Source: CAVYWD01 sp963772225
GTDB taxonomy: Bacteria > Myxococcota > Myxococcia > Myxococcales > UBA5297
Assembly (NCBI GenBank): GCA_963772225.1
Contig: CAVYWD010000008.1
Location: 124,001 to 188,000 of the forward strand
Length of the DNA stretch: 64,000 bases
Reading direction: 5' to 3'
The notes under the pieces are model-generated. The model made no database searches. It saw only the letters and a list, made by a program, of their open reading frames with translations, and was not told where the DNA came from. The position numbers and the translations under genes were made by a program. Within the stretch, counting starts at the first letter, position 1. Every line of letters starts with the position of its first letter. This document shows, piece by piece, positions 55,623 through 64,000 of this stretch.

Positions 55623-57587
55623 ATGTCGAGAAAAATCAAAATCCCGAGGCTGGTCCTCGGCGCGCTGGGCGCGGCTGCGCTGGGCGCCTCGGCGCCCGCG
55701 TTGGCGCAGGACTGCGTCACTGGCGGTGCGGCCGACGCCGCTTGCTACCATTTCAAGGGCTCGGACACGCTTTATGACGTCACCTGGATGGCCATCAACC
55801 AGATGCGGGGAACGACCGCCCTGCTCGCCGGGCAGACTGCGCCCACCGCCGCCCAGCAGGACGCCGCCAAGCACCTGTATTACGACGGCACCGGCTCCGG
55901 CAACGCCGAGAACGCGATGAAGGCGAGCTCCACCGGCCACCTCGGCTCGCAGTCCATCGGCCCAATGTCGCGCAACATGCGGCCCGGCACCATCGACGGG
56001 CTCGCGACTCCGGTGGGAAACCACCTCAGCTGGGCCCCGCAGTTTCAGAACATCGTCGGCCTGGACGCCGCGGTGCTCGCCACGCGGCTCACCGGGAGCG
56101 GGTCCAGCCTTTCGGGCTTCATCTTTCCCACCGAGGTCAACAGCCACGCCTCGGACGCCCCGTACACCCAGGCGGTGACCAACAACGCGGCCGCGCCGCT
56201 CGCTTGGAACAACCCGAGCGCGTTCAACAATGCCGCCGCCGGCGTCAACTACTCCAACCTGCTCTCGGTCGTGCTCGCCGGCGTCGACGGCTCGGGCTCG
56301 CTCGCGGCCTGCTCGGACCCGCGCCGCATCCAGGCGCTGCAGGACTTCGCCGCCAACATGGGCGTCAGCTACATCGAGCACATCTACCGGCGCGACGACA
56401 ACTCCGGGACGACCGACACCTTCAAGGACAAGATCATAGTCGTCACGGCCCTGCCGGTCCTCCCGCTGAACCAGGGAGACGTCGCCAACGGCCACCCCGG
56501 CGTCGACCCCCGCTACTGGCAGGTCGGCGGCCGCTTTTGCAACGGCCAGTCCATCGGCGGGATCAACGGCTCCACGGTGCAGACCGGCCTTTGCTCCGCC
56601 ACCCGCGCCACGATCTGCAAGGCCGACACGGACTGCCCCGCCACTGAGCACTGCTGGTTCAACCTGAACAACCAGGACTTCGACCCCATCCGCCGCAAGT
56701 GCGTCGCCGCGGATCCCGCCGGCAAGGCCAACACGACCTGCACCAACATGGTCACCGGCCAGCCTTGCCAGGCCGGAGACGTCAACTGCACCCAGGGGCT
56801 CATCGTGGCCCTCACGGACACGGACCCGGGCTCCACCGACATCACGACGTCCATCGCCGCGCGCGTCGCGAGCGACACCACGGGCCAGACCATCGGCTAT
56901 GCCGGGCGCGAGACGGTGGCCAGCGGCCGCGGCACCAAGGCGATGAAGATCAACACCTTCGCATCCTCGGACGCGAACGTGAACGCCGACAACTACCTCC
57001 TGTCGCGAAGGCTCTTCGTCCAGAACGCGATCAACAGCCTCGATTGGCCGGGCTACCCGGCCGGCAGCCCCACGGTTGCGGCCGACGTGACCGACGACGG
57101 CGTCTCACCGGGCAAGGGCTCGGCGCAGGTGACGGCGGAGCAGAACTTCTTCTCCTGGGTCTCGGTGAAGTCGAACACGGATCCCATCGTCACCCAGTAC
57201 GGCTTCGTCAAGTGCGCGGCGGTCGGCGGCCTCTGTGCCACCATCCCGGCTCCTCGCGTCCCCGCCCCGTACGGCGCGGGCATCCCGAACGGCTCGTTCG
57301 GCGCGAGCGGCGCGGGCGGCACGAAGAGCATCGACAGCAAGGGCAACTACTGGAGCGGCACCGCGCTCGCTCCGCCGACCTGCACCTATGTCGACCCCGC
57401 GACCAACAACCCGCCGAGCCAATACTGCGTCTCCACGGGCGTGGCTTGCCCGGCGTCCGGCGTCTGCCCGCTCGTGGCCGCTCGCGCCACGAATTCCGCC
57501 TGCTCCCAGGACTCGGACTGCGCCAGCGGGCACTGCGTCGACGGGCTGAACCTGGCGACGCCCGGCCGCAGCCTGGTCTGCCAGTAA
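55623..57587 (+). CDS. PstS-like periplasmic binding protein, extended
   Basis: A 654-residue secreted protein: signal peptide ending S-A-P-A-L-A-Q, AGGAGA 7 nt before ATG. It has PstS-type landmarks: Y-H-F-K-G-S-D-T-L-Y-D-V near the start, G-T-G-S-G-N-A-E-N-A-M, I-G-P-M-S-R-N-M, and R-R-D-D-N-S-G-T-T-D-T-F-K. PstS is usually about 330-350 residues; here long Cys-rich inserts (C-K-A-D-T-D-C-P-A-T-E-H-C, C-S-Q-D-S-D-C-A-S-G-H-C) are present. Phosphate or a related oxyanion could be the ligand. No PstCAB genes follow; instead a large lipoprotein does. Divergence from a PhoB-like regulator fits phosphate-related control. Confidence 0.65.
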   Translation: MSRKIKIPRLVLGALGAAALGASAPALAQDCVTGGAADAACYHFKGSDTLYDVTWMAINQMRGTTALLAGQTAPTAAQQDAAKHLYYDGTGSGNAENAMKASSTGHLGSQSIGPMSRNMRPGTIDGLATPVGNHLSWAPQFQNIVGLDAAVLATRLTGSGSSLSGFIFPTEVNSHASDAPYTQAVTNNAAAPLAWNNPSAFNNAAAGVNYSNLLSVVLAGVDGSGSLAACSDPRRIQALQDFAANMGVSYIEHIYRRDDNSGTTDTFKDKIIVVTALPVLPLNQGDVANGHPGVDPRYWQVGGRFCNGQSIGGINGSTVQTGLCSATRATICKADTDCPATEHCWFNLNNQDFDPIRRKCVAADPAGKANTTCTNMVTGQPCQAGDVNCTQGLIVALTDTDPGSTDITTSIAARVASDTTGQTIGYAGRETVASGRGTKAMKINTFASSDANVNADNYLLSRRLFVQNAINSLDWPGYPAGSPTVAADVTDDGVSPGKGSAQVTAEQNFFSWVSVKSNTDPIVTQYGFVKCAAVGGLCATIPAPRVPAPYGAGIPNGSFGASGAGGTKSIDSKGNYWSGTALAPPTCTYVDPATNNPPSQYCVSTGVACPASGVCPLVAARATNSACSQDSDCASGHCVDGLNLATPGRSLVCQ

Positions 57588-57735
57588 CCCACCGTTCACG
57601 GCGTGGAATTCAGCAATTGGAAAGGAGGACGCCGTCGGCGCCCGAGACGCGCCGATCCGGAGAGTCGTATTGCCGAAATGGCCTCGATCGCTTGCATTTG
57701 AAGTTTCCTGAACGGAATCAAAGGAGGCGGTAAAA

Positions 57736-60700
57736 ATGTTACTTTCGCTCAAAAAGGGCCTCGCGCTCGCCGTCATGGCTTCCATGGCGACGGCGCTCGG
57801 GGCGGGATGTACGGGCAGCAAGCCCACGACGAGCAACGAGACGGGCGCCGCCCGCGTGTCGGTCAGGTCTTCCGCGCTGACCGCCGACATCGCGAGCGTC
57901 AAGCTCACCATCAGCGGCGGGACGCCGGCGCTCAGCGCGCCCATCGTCGTCGCGCTCGCCAGCAACGGAAAGCAGGACAAGGACGCTCAATACACGGGTC
58001 TCGTCTCCGGCATCCCCGCCGGCACCGGGCGCGTGTTCAAGGCCGACGCCTACAAGGCCGACGGCACCACGGTCGCCTACTCGGGCCAGGCTGCCGCGGA
58101 CATCGCCGCGGGCAGCACGGCGCTGGTCTACATCCTTGCTCAGGAGCAGAATGCTGGGCAGGCCGTCACCGTGTTCGTCCCCGTGGTCGACAGCTTGACC
58201 GCGTCGGACTCGACGGTGGCCCCCAGCGCGACCATGAACGTCGCCGTTGCCGCGCACTCGCCCTACACGCCGGCGGACGCGCTCACCTTCCTCTGGAGCG
58301 CCGCTTGCGCCCCGGGCAGCGACAACGGCACCTTCGCCAATGCCGCCTCGGCCGCCACGAGCTGGTCCGCCCCGGCGACCAATTCCTCGAGCTGCGTGCT
58401 CTCCGTCGCCATCCAGGATCAGCACAGCGACAAGGTGACCGCGTACCTCATCGTCAACGTGCAGGCCGCGAGCAACGGCAACGCCGGCACCACGGTCTAT
58501 GCGAACACGTGGCCGGTCGTCACCAGCGCCTTCGCCGACGTGAAGTACGACCAGGCCGCCGGCACGCCGCCGGTCGCGGGCACCACCACCGAGGCCGACC
58601 TCACCGTTCAGGCGCATGACCCGGACGGCGACAACCTGGCCTACAGCTGGTCCGACGGCAACTGCGGCGGCGTCTTCTCGGCCCCCACCGCGGCGCAGAC
58701 GCATTACTCGGTCGCCGACAGCAAGAGCTGCACCCTCACCGTCACCGTCAGCGACCTGTGCACCGGCGGCGACTGCGCCGGCGCCAAGGACACGAATGGC
58801 GTGGCGCTCACCGACGGCTCGCAGCGCGGCGGCCACATCAGCGCCCTCTTCAACATCGCCGCCAAGGCGTCGTTCGCCCAGTCGCCGGTCATCACCCTCA
58901 CGATGCAGCCCAACGCCGACGGCGTCGTGGCCGCCGGCAGCAGCTACGCGCTGCGCGTGGACGCCACCGACCCGCAGAGCCAGGCGCTCACCTTCGCCTG
59001 GTCGGCCACCGCGGGCGCCCTCACCGGGACCAACCCCTTCACCGCCGCCTCGCCCGCCTCGAGCCTCGTCACTTGGCAGGCCCCCGCCTCGCTCGTCTCG
59101 GTGATGGACGTCACCGTGTCGATCGCCGACGGCACCGCGGCTCCGGCCAAGGCCTACACCTTCCACTTCCACTCGTCGGACCCCTGCGTCAGCCTCGCGG
59201 ACGGCGCCGGGTGCACCCTCAACGCCTGCATCCAGGGCTCGACCTGCCTGAGCCACGCCTGCCAGGGCGGCACGGCGAAGGTCGCTCCTGCGCTGACCGC
59301 CTGCCAGGCGTCGGCGGTCTGCGACCCCAACACCGGCAGCTTCACTGTCAGCAACAAGGTCGACGGCACCGGGTGCAGCACGGGCAGCCTTTGCCAGACC
59401 GGCGAGGTCTGCGCCGCGGGCGTCTGCGGCGGTGGCGCGGCCGTCGTCTGCACCCAGCCGGCGAACACCTGCACGGCGGTCGGCGCCTGCGTCCCCGCAA
59501 CGGGCTGCCCGACTCCGGCTCCGGTCGCTGCGGGCAAGGCCTGCACCGGCGCTGACAAATGCATGCAGACCAACCTGTGCGACGGCGACGGCGCCTGCGT
59601 GGGCTCGAACCCGGTGACGTGCAACGCCTCGACCAACCCGTGCGTGGCCAACGGCGTCTGCCAGCCGACGACTGGCCTCTGCGTCGGGAACAACGTCGCC
59701 GACGGCACCGGCTGCTCGACCGACGTCTGCGAGACCGGCATGACCTGCAGCGCCGGCCAGTGCGGCGGCGGCTCGCCCAAGTGCGGCACCGGCACGACCT
59801 GCAATGCCGGAACCTGCATCGCCGCTCCCCCGGTCACGCCCGTCGTGGTTCGGGACGTCCGCGTGCAGCAGAACGGCGGCATGGCCACCGACGCCACCGG
59901 CGCCACCTACCTCGCCAGCGCGCTGACGAACCTCACGCCCATCAGCTTCGACGGCTTCAACCTGGCCACCACCGGCGACACCGACTTCTTCTTTGCCAAG
60001 TACGACACCACCGGCAAGGCGGTCTGGGCGGTCGGCATTGGCGACTCGGACGGCTCCGCGACGCCGCAGTACGCCACGGGCGCGGCGGTCAGCCAGAACG
60101 GCGCGCTCGCGTACATCGGCCGCTACTCGGGCCACCTCCAGTTCGGCACTCCCATCGAGCCCGACCCGACCGACCCGACAACTTGGACCTACCCCGCGGG
60201 AGATCTCTCGTCCGCGACTGAGACGGACATGCTCGGAGGCGTCTCGACTGTCGATGGCTCGACCCTGTGGGGCATCACCTACAACACGGGGACCAACGGC
60301 AAGCTGCTGTCCATCGCGGCGAACCCGAGCTCGACTGCCAACCGCGTCGCCGTCTGCGGCAAGGCGGATACGATCGGCGTGACGAAGATTCAGACGGGCG
60401 TTCCCGCGAAGGGCTACGGCCAGACCGACGTCATCATCGCCGTGTACAACGGGACGCTGGACTCGACCAAGGCACTCGCGAAGGCTTGGGGCAAGCAGCT
60501 CAACGGGGCCAGCAGCGACGAGTGCGACGTCGTGCAAGTCGATGATGCGGGTGACGTGTACGCGGGCGGCTGGTACTACAGCGCCTCGCTGGCGCTGGGC
60601 AACGACGCCTCCGGCAACCCGGTGACGCTGACCGGCACCGGCACGACCGCCAACAAGTACATGTGGGTCGCGAAGTTCCGGGGCACGGACGGCGCGGTGC

Positions 60701-61266
60701 TGGCCGCCAAGTCCTTCGTCGCGGTCGGCGACCTGGTCCCTCTGGCGATGAGCACCGACGCCGCGGGCGAGCTGGTCATCGGCGGCAAGTTCACCGGCGG
60801 AGTCACCTTCGGTTCGACCGTGCTCCCCACCGCGGGCGCGGACGACATCTTCGTCGTCAAGGTCGACCCGGCGTCGGCGTTTGCTCCGCTCTGGGCCGTC
60901 AGCCTCGGCGGGCCGGACGTGGATCAGGTCGGCGGCGTGGCGGTCTCGTCGACCGGCGATGTGCTCGTGACGGGCGCCATCAAATACACCACCAGCGGCG
61001 CGGCGGTCCTCACCGCCGCCGGCAGCTACGGCGCTCCGGACGCGTTCCTGCTTCGCCTGAACGGGAAAACCGGCGCGACCCTGGCTGCCGCGGCCTACGG
61101 CGACCCCTCGACCCAGACGGGCGACCAGCTCACGGTCAACCGCTACGGGTCGAACCAGGTCGCGATGATCGGCTCGTTCAACACCAACATCACGTTCCCG
61201 CCGCTGGCCGCGGTGAACGCGACCGACGGCAAGGACACCTTCCTCATGATGGGCACCCTGCCGTAA
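57736..61266 (+). CDS. Large lipoprotein: PKD-like, Cys-rich repeats and beta-propeller
   Basis: A 1,176-residue lipoprotein; GGAGG lies 8 nt before ATG, signal end A-L-G-A-G-C-T-G. Residues 30-480 are beta domains with PKD-like units (A-H-D-P-D-G-D-N-L-A-Y-S-W). Residues 490-700 are Cys-rich repeats (C-L-S-H-A-C-Q-G-G-T-A-K, C-A-A-G-V-C-G-G-G, C-S-A-G-Q-C-G-G-G). Residues 710-1176 are a beta-propeller-like repeat region (D-T-D-F-F-F-A-K-Y-D-T-T-G-K-A-V-W-A, V-G-G-V-A-V-S-S-T-G-D-V-L-V-T-G), resembling SBBP propellers. The last two parts are shared with 61436-64000. Probably surface-exposed. Confidence 0.75.
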   Translation: MLLSLKKGLALAVMASMATALGAGCTGSKPTTSNETGAARVSVRSSALTADIASVKLTISGGTPALSAPIVVALASNGKQDKDAQYTGLVSGIPAGTGRVFKADAYKADGTTVAYSGQAAADIAAGSTALVYILAQEQNAGQAVTVFVPVVDSLTASDSTVAPSATMNVAVAAHSPYTPADALTFLWSAACAPGSDNGTFANAASAATSWSAPATNSSSCVLSVAIQDQHSDKVTAYLIVNVQAASNGNAGTTVYANTWPVVTSAFADVKYDQAAGTPPVAGTTTEADLTVQAHDPDGDNLAYSWSDGNCGGVFSAPTAAQTHYSVADSKSCTLTVTVSDLCTGGDCAGAKDTNGVALTDGSQRGGHISALFNIAAKASFAQSPVITLTMQPNADGVVAAGSSYALRVDATDPQSQALTFAWSATAGALTGTNPFTAASPASSLVTWQAPASLVSVMDVTVSIADGTAAPAKAYTFHFHSSDPCVSLADGAGCTLNACIQGSTCLSHACQGGTAKVAPALTACQASAVCDPNTGSFTVSNKVDGTGCSTGSLCQTGEVCAAGVCGGGAAVVCTQPANTCTAVGACVPATGCPTPAPVAAGKACTGADKCMQTNLCDGDGACVGSNPVTCNASTNPCVANGVCQPTTGLCVGNNVADGTGCSTDVCETGMTCSAGQCGGGSPKCGTGTTCNAGTCIAAPPVTPVVVRDVRVQQNGGMATDATGATYLASALTNLTPISFDGFNLATTGDTDFFFAKYDTTGKAVWAVGIGDSDGSATPQYATGAAVSQNGALAYIGRYSGHLQFGTPIEPDPTDPTTWTYPAGDLSSATETDMLGGVSTVDGSTLWGITYNTGTNGKLLSIAANPSSTANRVAVCGKADTIGVTKIQTGVPAKGYGQTDVIIAVYNGTLDSTKALAKAWGKQLNGASSDECDVVQVDDAGDVYAGGWYYSASLALGNDASGNPVTLTGTGTTANKYMWVAKFRGTDGAVLAAKSFVAVGDLVPLAMSTDAAGELVIGGKFTGGVTFGSTVLPTAGADDIFVVKVDPASAFAPLWAVSLGGPDVDQVGGVAVSSTGDVLVTGAIKYTTSGAAVLTAAGSYGAPDAFLLRLNGKTGATLAAAAYGDPSTQTGDQLTVNRYGSNQVAMIGSFNTNITFPPLAAVNATDGKDTFLMMGTLP

Positions 61267-61291
61267 GCGACTCGTAAGAAGCGTTTAGAAG

Positions 61292-61323
61292 GTGCCGCCC
61301 GCGCGATGCCGCGCGGGCGGCAC
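61292..61323 (+). terminator. Strong hairpin terminator
   Basis: GTGCCGCCCGCGCG and CGCGCGGGCGGCAC form a perfect 14-bp stem with a 4-nt loop (ATGC), followed by the T-rich TTGCTTGTTGG. It lies 25 nt after the large lipoprotein stop and should separate it from its downstream paralogue. Confidence 0.8.
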
Positions 61324-61435
61324 TTGCTTGTTGGTGGCCTTCCCCGCCGCGCCTGAGGGCGCGCGCCTAAGCCGTCCCGAGAGATTCACAGAAACGCCGT
61401 CAATTAGTGACTTGGGATGGGCTAATTGGCCCGCC

Positions 61436-64000
61436 ATGCGAATCCATACAGTTCTTCGAAAGACACCGGTCCTTTTCGCCACTGTGTGCCTTGCGGTACT
61501 CGGCGCATGCAACAGCGAGTCCAAGTGCGCGAAAGTGACCTGCACGGCGCTCGACGATTGCCATGACGTCGGCGTCTGCGATTCCTCGACCGGCGTCTGC
61601 TCCAATCCGCTCAAGTCGGCGGGCTCGTCGTGCAACGATCACGACGGCTGCACGACCGGCGACCACTGCAACGCGAACGGCGTGTGCAGCGGCACGGCGG
61701 TCGCCTGCGACGCGCGAACCTGCCAAACCGGAACGTGCCAGTCGTCGGGCGACGACGCGCACACTTGCAACTACGTCGCCAGCAGCGCCTCCACGGCTTG
61801 CACGCCTGCGGGGACCTACAATCACTGCTTCGCGAGCTACGCCTGCGACGGGCAGGGGGCGTGCAAATCGGTGGCGGCGAGCGCGGTCGATTGCGTGGGC
61901 GGCGATTGCTACACCGGTGGGACTTGCAATTCGAATACCGGCCTTTGCGAGAACGGCGCCAGCAAGCCGGACAATACGGCCTGCGACGACAAGAATGCCT
62001 GCACCGGCGGCGCGGGCGCGGCGGTCGCGGACCACTGCGTGAGCGGCCAATGCACGGGCGGCACGGCGAAGGCGGCCCCGGCGCTGACCGCGTGCCAGGC
62101 GTCGGCCACCTGCGACCCCGCCTCCGGCAATTTCACCTTCGCCAACAAGGCCGACAACGCGCCCTGCACCACCAGCAATCTCTGCAAGACCGGAGAGGTC
62201 TGCACTGCGGGCGTCTGCGGCGGCGGCGCGGCCGTTGTCTGTACCCAGCCGGCGAATTCCTGCATGGCGGTCGCGGCGTGCGCGCCCGCCACCGGCTGCC
62301 CGGACGCGACCCCGGTCGCCACGGGGACGTCCTGCACGGGCACGGACAAGTGCATGCAGGAGAACGCCTGCGACGGCAGCGGCCACTGCGTGGGCTCGAG
62401 CCCCAAGAGCTGCGATACCAACCCGTGCTCCACCGGCTCCGCGTGCGACTCGACCGACGGCCAGTGCAAGGGCGGCACCGCGAAGCCGGATACGACGACC
62501 TGCAGCGTCGACGGCAGCCTCTGCTATTCCGACCATTGCCAGAGCGGCGCCTGCGCGCGCGGCAGCCCGAAGTGCGCGTCGGGCCAGACCTGCGACGCGC
62601 AGACCGGGACGTGCTCCCTGGCGCCCCCGGTCACGCCCGCGGTGGTGAGGGACATCCGCGTCCAGCAGAACGGCGGAATGGCGACCGACACCACCGGCGC
62701 CACCTACCTCGCCAGCGCCCTGACGAACCTCTCGCCCATCGATTTCGACGGACACTCTCTGGCCACGACGGGCGACACGGATTTCTTCCTGGCCAAATAC
62801 GACACCACCGGGAAGGCGGTCTGGGCGGTCGGCATCGGCGACGCCGCCGTTGCCGCGACTCCGCAATATGCGACCTGCGCGGCAATCACGAACGACGGGA
62901 CGCTGGCCTTCACCGGCCGGTTCAGCGGAGAGATCGTCTTCGGCGCGAACGACGTCGTCGCGGCCTCCGAGAGCGACATGATCGGCGGCGTCTCGGCGGC
63001 GGACGGAACGCCGATGTGGGCGGCCAAGTTCAACACCGGCACCAACGGCAAGCTGCTCTCCATCGCGGCCAACCCGAGCTCCACGGCCAACCGGGTCGCG
63101 GTGTGCGGCAAGGTCGACAGCCGGGCCGCGACCGACTTCGCGGGCACGGGCACGACGCTGAAGGGGCTGACCGACATCCTCGTCGGCGCGTTCAACTCAC
63201 AGACCGGCGCGCGGATCTGGGGCAAGCAGCTGGGCGGCACCTCCAATGACGAGTGCGACGTGGTGGAGGTGAACGACGCGGGCGACGTTTACGCGGGCGG
63301 CTGGTATTACAGCGCCTCGCTGGCCCTCGGGAACGACGTGAACGGCGCCGCGGTGACGTTGACCGGCACGGGCACGACCGCCAACAAATACATGTGGGTC
63401 GCGAAGTTCCGGGGGTCCGACGGCGCGGTGATGGCCGCCAAGTCCTTCGTCGCGGTCGGCGACCTGGTGCCGCTGGCGATGAGCACCGACGCAGCCGGCG
63501 AGCTGATTGTCGCTGGGAAGTACACGGGCGGCGTCACGTTCGGGTCGACGGTGCTCTCCACAGCGGGTGCGGACGAGATATTCATTCTCAAGCTCGACCC
63601 GGGATCGGCCTTCGCGCCGACCTGGGCAGTTCGCCTGGGCGGACCGGACGTGGATCAGGTCGGTGGCGTGGCGGTCTCCTCGACCGGCGACGTGTTCGTG
63701 ACGGGTGCCATCAAGTACACCACCAGCGGCGCGGCAATCCTCACGGCGGCGGGCACGTATGGCAGTCCGGACGCATTCCTGCTTCGCCTGGACGGGAGCA
63801 GCGGCGCGACTTTGGCCGCGTCGAGGTACGGCGACCCATCGACTCAGACGGGCGACCGACTGACGGTCAATCGCTACGGGTCGAACCAGGTCGCGATGAT
63901 CGGCTCGTTCAATACCAACATCACGTTCCCGCCGCTGGCCGTGGTGACTGCGGTCGGCAACGGCAACGGGCTTAGCGCTCCCGCGGACACGTTCCTCATG
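61436..64000 (+). CDS. Paralogous Cys-rich/beta-propeller lipoprotein, 3' end outside window
   Basis: The frame from ATG at 61436 is open for 855 codons to the right edge. Signal and lipobox: V-C-L-A-V-L-G-A-C. It lacks the PKD part of its upstream neighbour and begins directly with Cys-rich repeats (C-T-A-L-D-D-C-H-D-V-G-V-C, C-T-T-G-D-H-C-N-A-N-G-V-C, C-V-S-G-Q-C-T-G-G-T-A-K). The beta-propeller-like region follows (about 400-855), nearly identical over long stretches with 59840-61250, for example D-V-Y-A-G-G-W-Y-Y-S-A-S-L-A-L-G-N-D. Tandem duplication with loss or gain of the PKD part. By comparison only a few codons should be missing. Confidence 0.75.
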   Translation, partial: MRIHTVLRKTPVLFATVCLAVLGACNSESKCAKVTCTALDDCHDVGVCDSSTGVCSNPLKSAGSSCNDHDGCTTGDHCNANGVCSGTAVACDARTCQTGTCQSSGDDAHTCNYVASSASTACTPAGTYNHCFASYACDGQGACKSVAASAVDCVGGDCYTGGTCNSNTGLCENGASKPDNTACDDKNACTGGAGAAVADHCVSGQCTGGTAKAAPALTACQASATCDPASGNFTFANKADNAPCTTSNLCKTGEVCTAGVCGGGAAVVCTQPANSCMAVAACAPATGCPDATPVATGTSCTGTDKCMQENACDGSGHCVGSSPKSCDTNPCSTGSACDSTDGQCKGGTAKPDTTTCSVDGSLCYSDHCQSGACARGSPKCASGQTCDAQTGTCSLAPPVTPAVVRDIRVQQNGGMATDTTGATYLASALTNLSPIDFDGHSLATTGDTDFFLAKYDTTGKAVWAVGIGDAAVAATPQYATCAAITNDGTLAFTGRFSGEIVFGANDVVAASESDMIGGVSAADGTPMWAAKFNTGTNGKLLSIAANPSSTANRVAVCGKVDSRAATDFAGTGTTLKGLTDILVGAFNSQTGARIWGKQLGGTSNDECDVVEVNDAGDVYAGGWYYSASLALGNDVNGAAVTLTGTGTTANKYMWVAKFRGSDGAVMAAKSFVAVGDLVPLAMSTDAAGELIVAGKYTGGVTFGSTVLSTAGADEIFILKLDPGSAFAPTWAVRLGGPDVDQVGGVAVSSTGDVFVTGAIKYTTSGAAILTAAGTYGSPDAFLLRLDGSSGATLAASRYGDPSTQTGDRLTVNRYGSNQVAMIGSFNTNITFPPLAVVTAVGNGNGLSAPADTFLM

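Overview
The window reads as chromosomal DNA of a high-GC Myxococcota-like (deltaproteobacterial) bacterium. The indications are strong G/C bias at third codon positions, many lipoproteins with Asp/Ala/Ser-rich or Gly/Ser linkers, Cys-rich and Ig-like repeat surface proteins, PEGA, FecR and PilZ-type domains, and a Lon protease starting M-F-F-R-N-D-D. No rRNA, tRNA, CRISPR array or intact insertion sequence was seen. The assignment is inference from gene style, not from a marker gene.

Layout. 1-553: start of a membrane sensor gene running off the left edge. 1050-3594: cbiM-cbiQ-cbiO cobalt (or nickel) importer. 3773-11433: a minus-strand TonB-dependent uptake locus (His-rich membrane protein, a TonB receptor with its own N-terminal TonB_C domain, two lipoproteins, ExbB, ExbD, TonB, small lipoprotein). 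It lies opposite a Fur-family regulator, with a TGATA-N6-TATCA operator candidate between them; metal uptake is the likely role. 12.6-15.1 kb: secreted GH54 arabinofuranosidase and a NodB-type deacetylase, then a decayed stretch. 15.7-18.7 kb: ArnT/PMT-like glycosyltransferase and a GT2-GtrA fusion. 19.8-23.3 kb: a clear cobalamin riboswitch driving a BtuB-like receptor and a beta-propeller lipoprotein. 23.8-26.3 kb: lon. 27.2-30.9 kb: two paralogous lipoproteins. 31.05-31.28 kb: a ~50-bp tandem repeat array. 31.5-37.4 kb: OPT transporter, chemoreceptor, hybrid histidine kinase. 37.4-50.3 kb: five tightly coupled minus-strand surface-protein genes divergent from a ~2,100-residue protein with about 14 Ig-like repeats plus DUF2341 and LamG-like ends. 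50.3-52.9 kb: two lipid-type glycosyltransferases. 53.1-64 kb: a PhoB-like regulator, a PstS-like protein and three related large lipoproteins, the last running off the right edge.

How parts fit. Cobalt uptake and riboswitch-controlled corrinoid uptake occur 18 kb apart, consistent with a B12-dependent physiology. The metal-uptake genes are linked by 1-4 nt overlaps or short gaps, so receptor and energiser are probably made together. The 37.4-50.3 kb locus looks like a dedicated envelope system: an outer-membrane barrel, three lipoproteins, a PilZ-like/TPR inner-membrane protein, and two paralogous Ig-repeat proteins of very different repeat number.

Data quality. At least four otherwise convincing genes (19806-21070, 35518-37423, 43998-50322, 51695-52889) are each broken by one single-base frameshift, and a fifth remnant near 15370 shows the same. 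Three of these sit in G4, C4 or C5 runs, so indel errors in the assembly are at least as likely as true gene decay.
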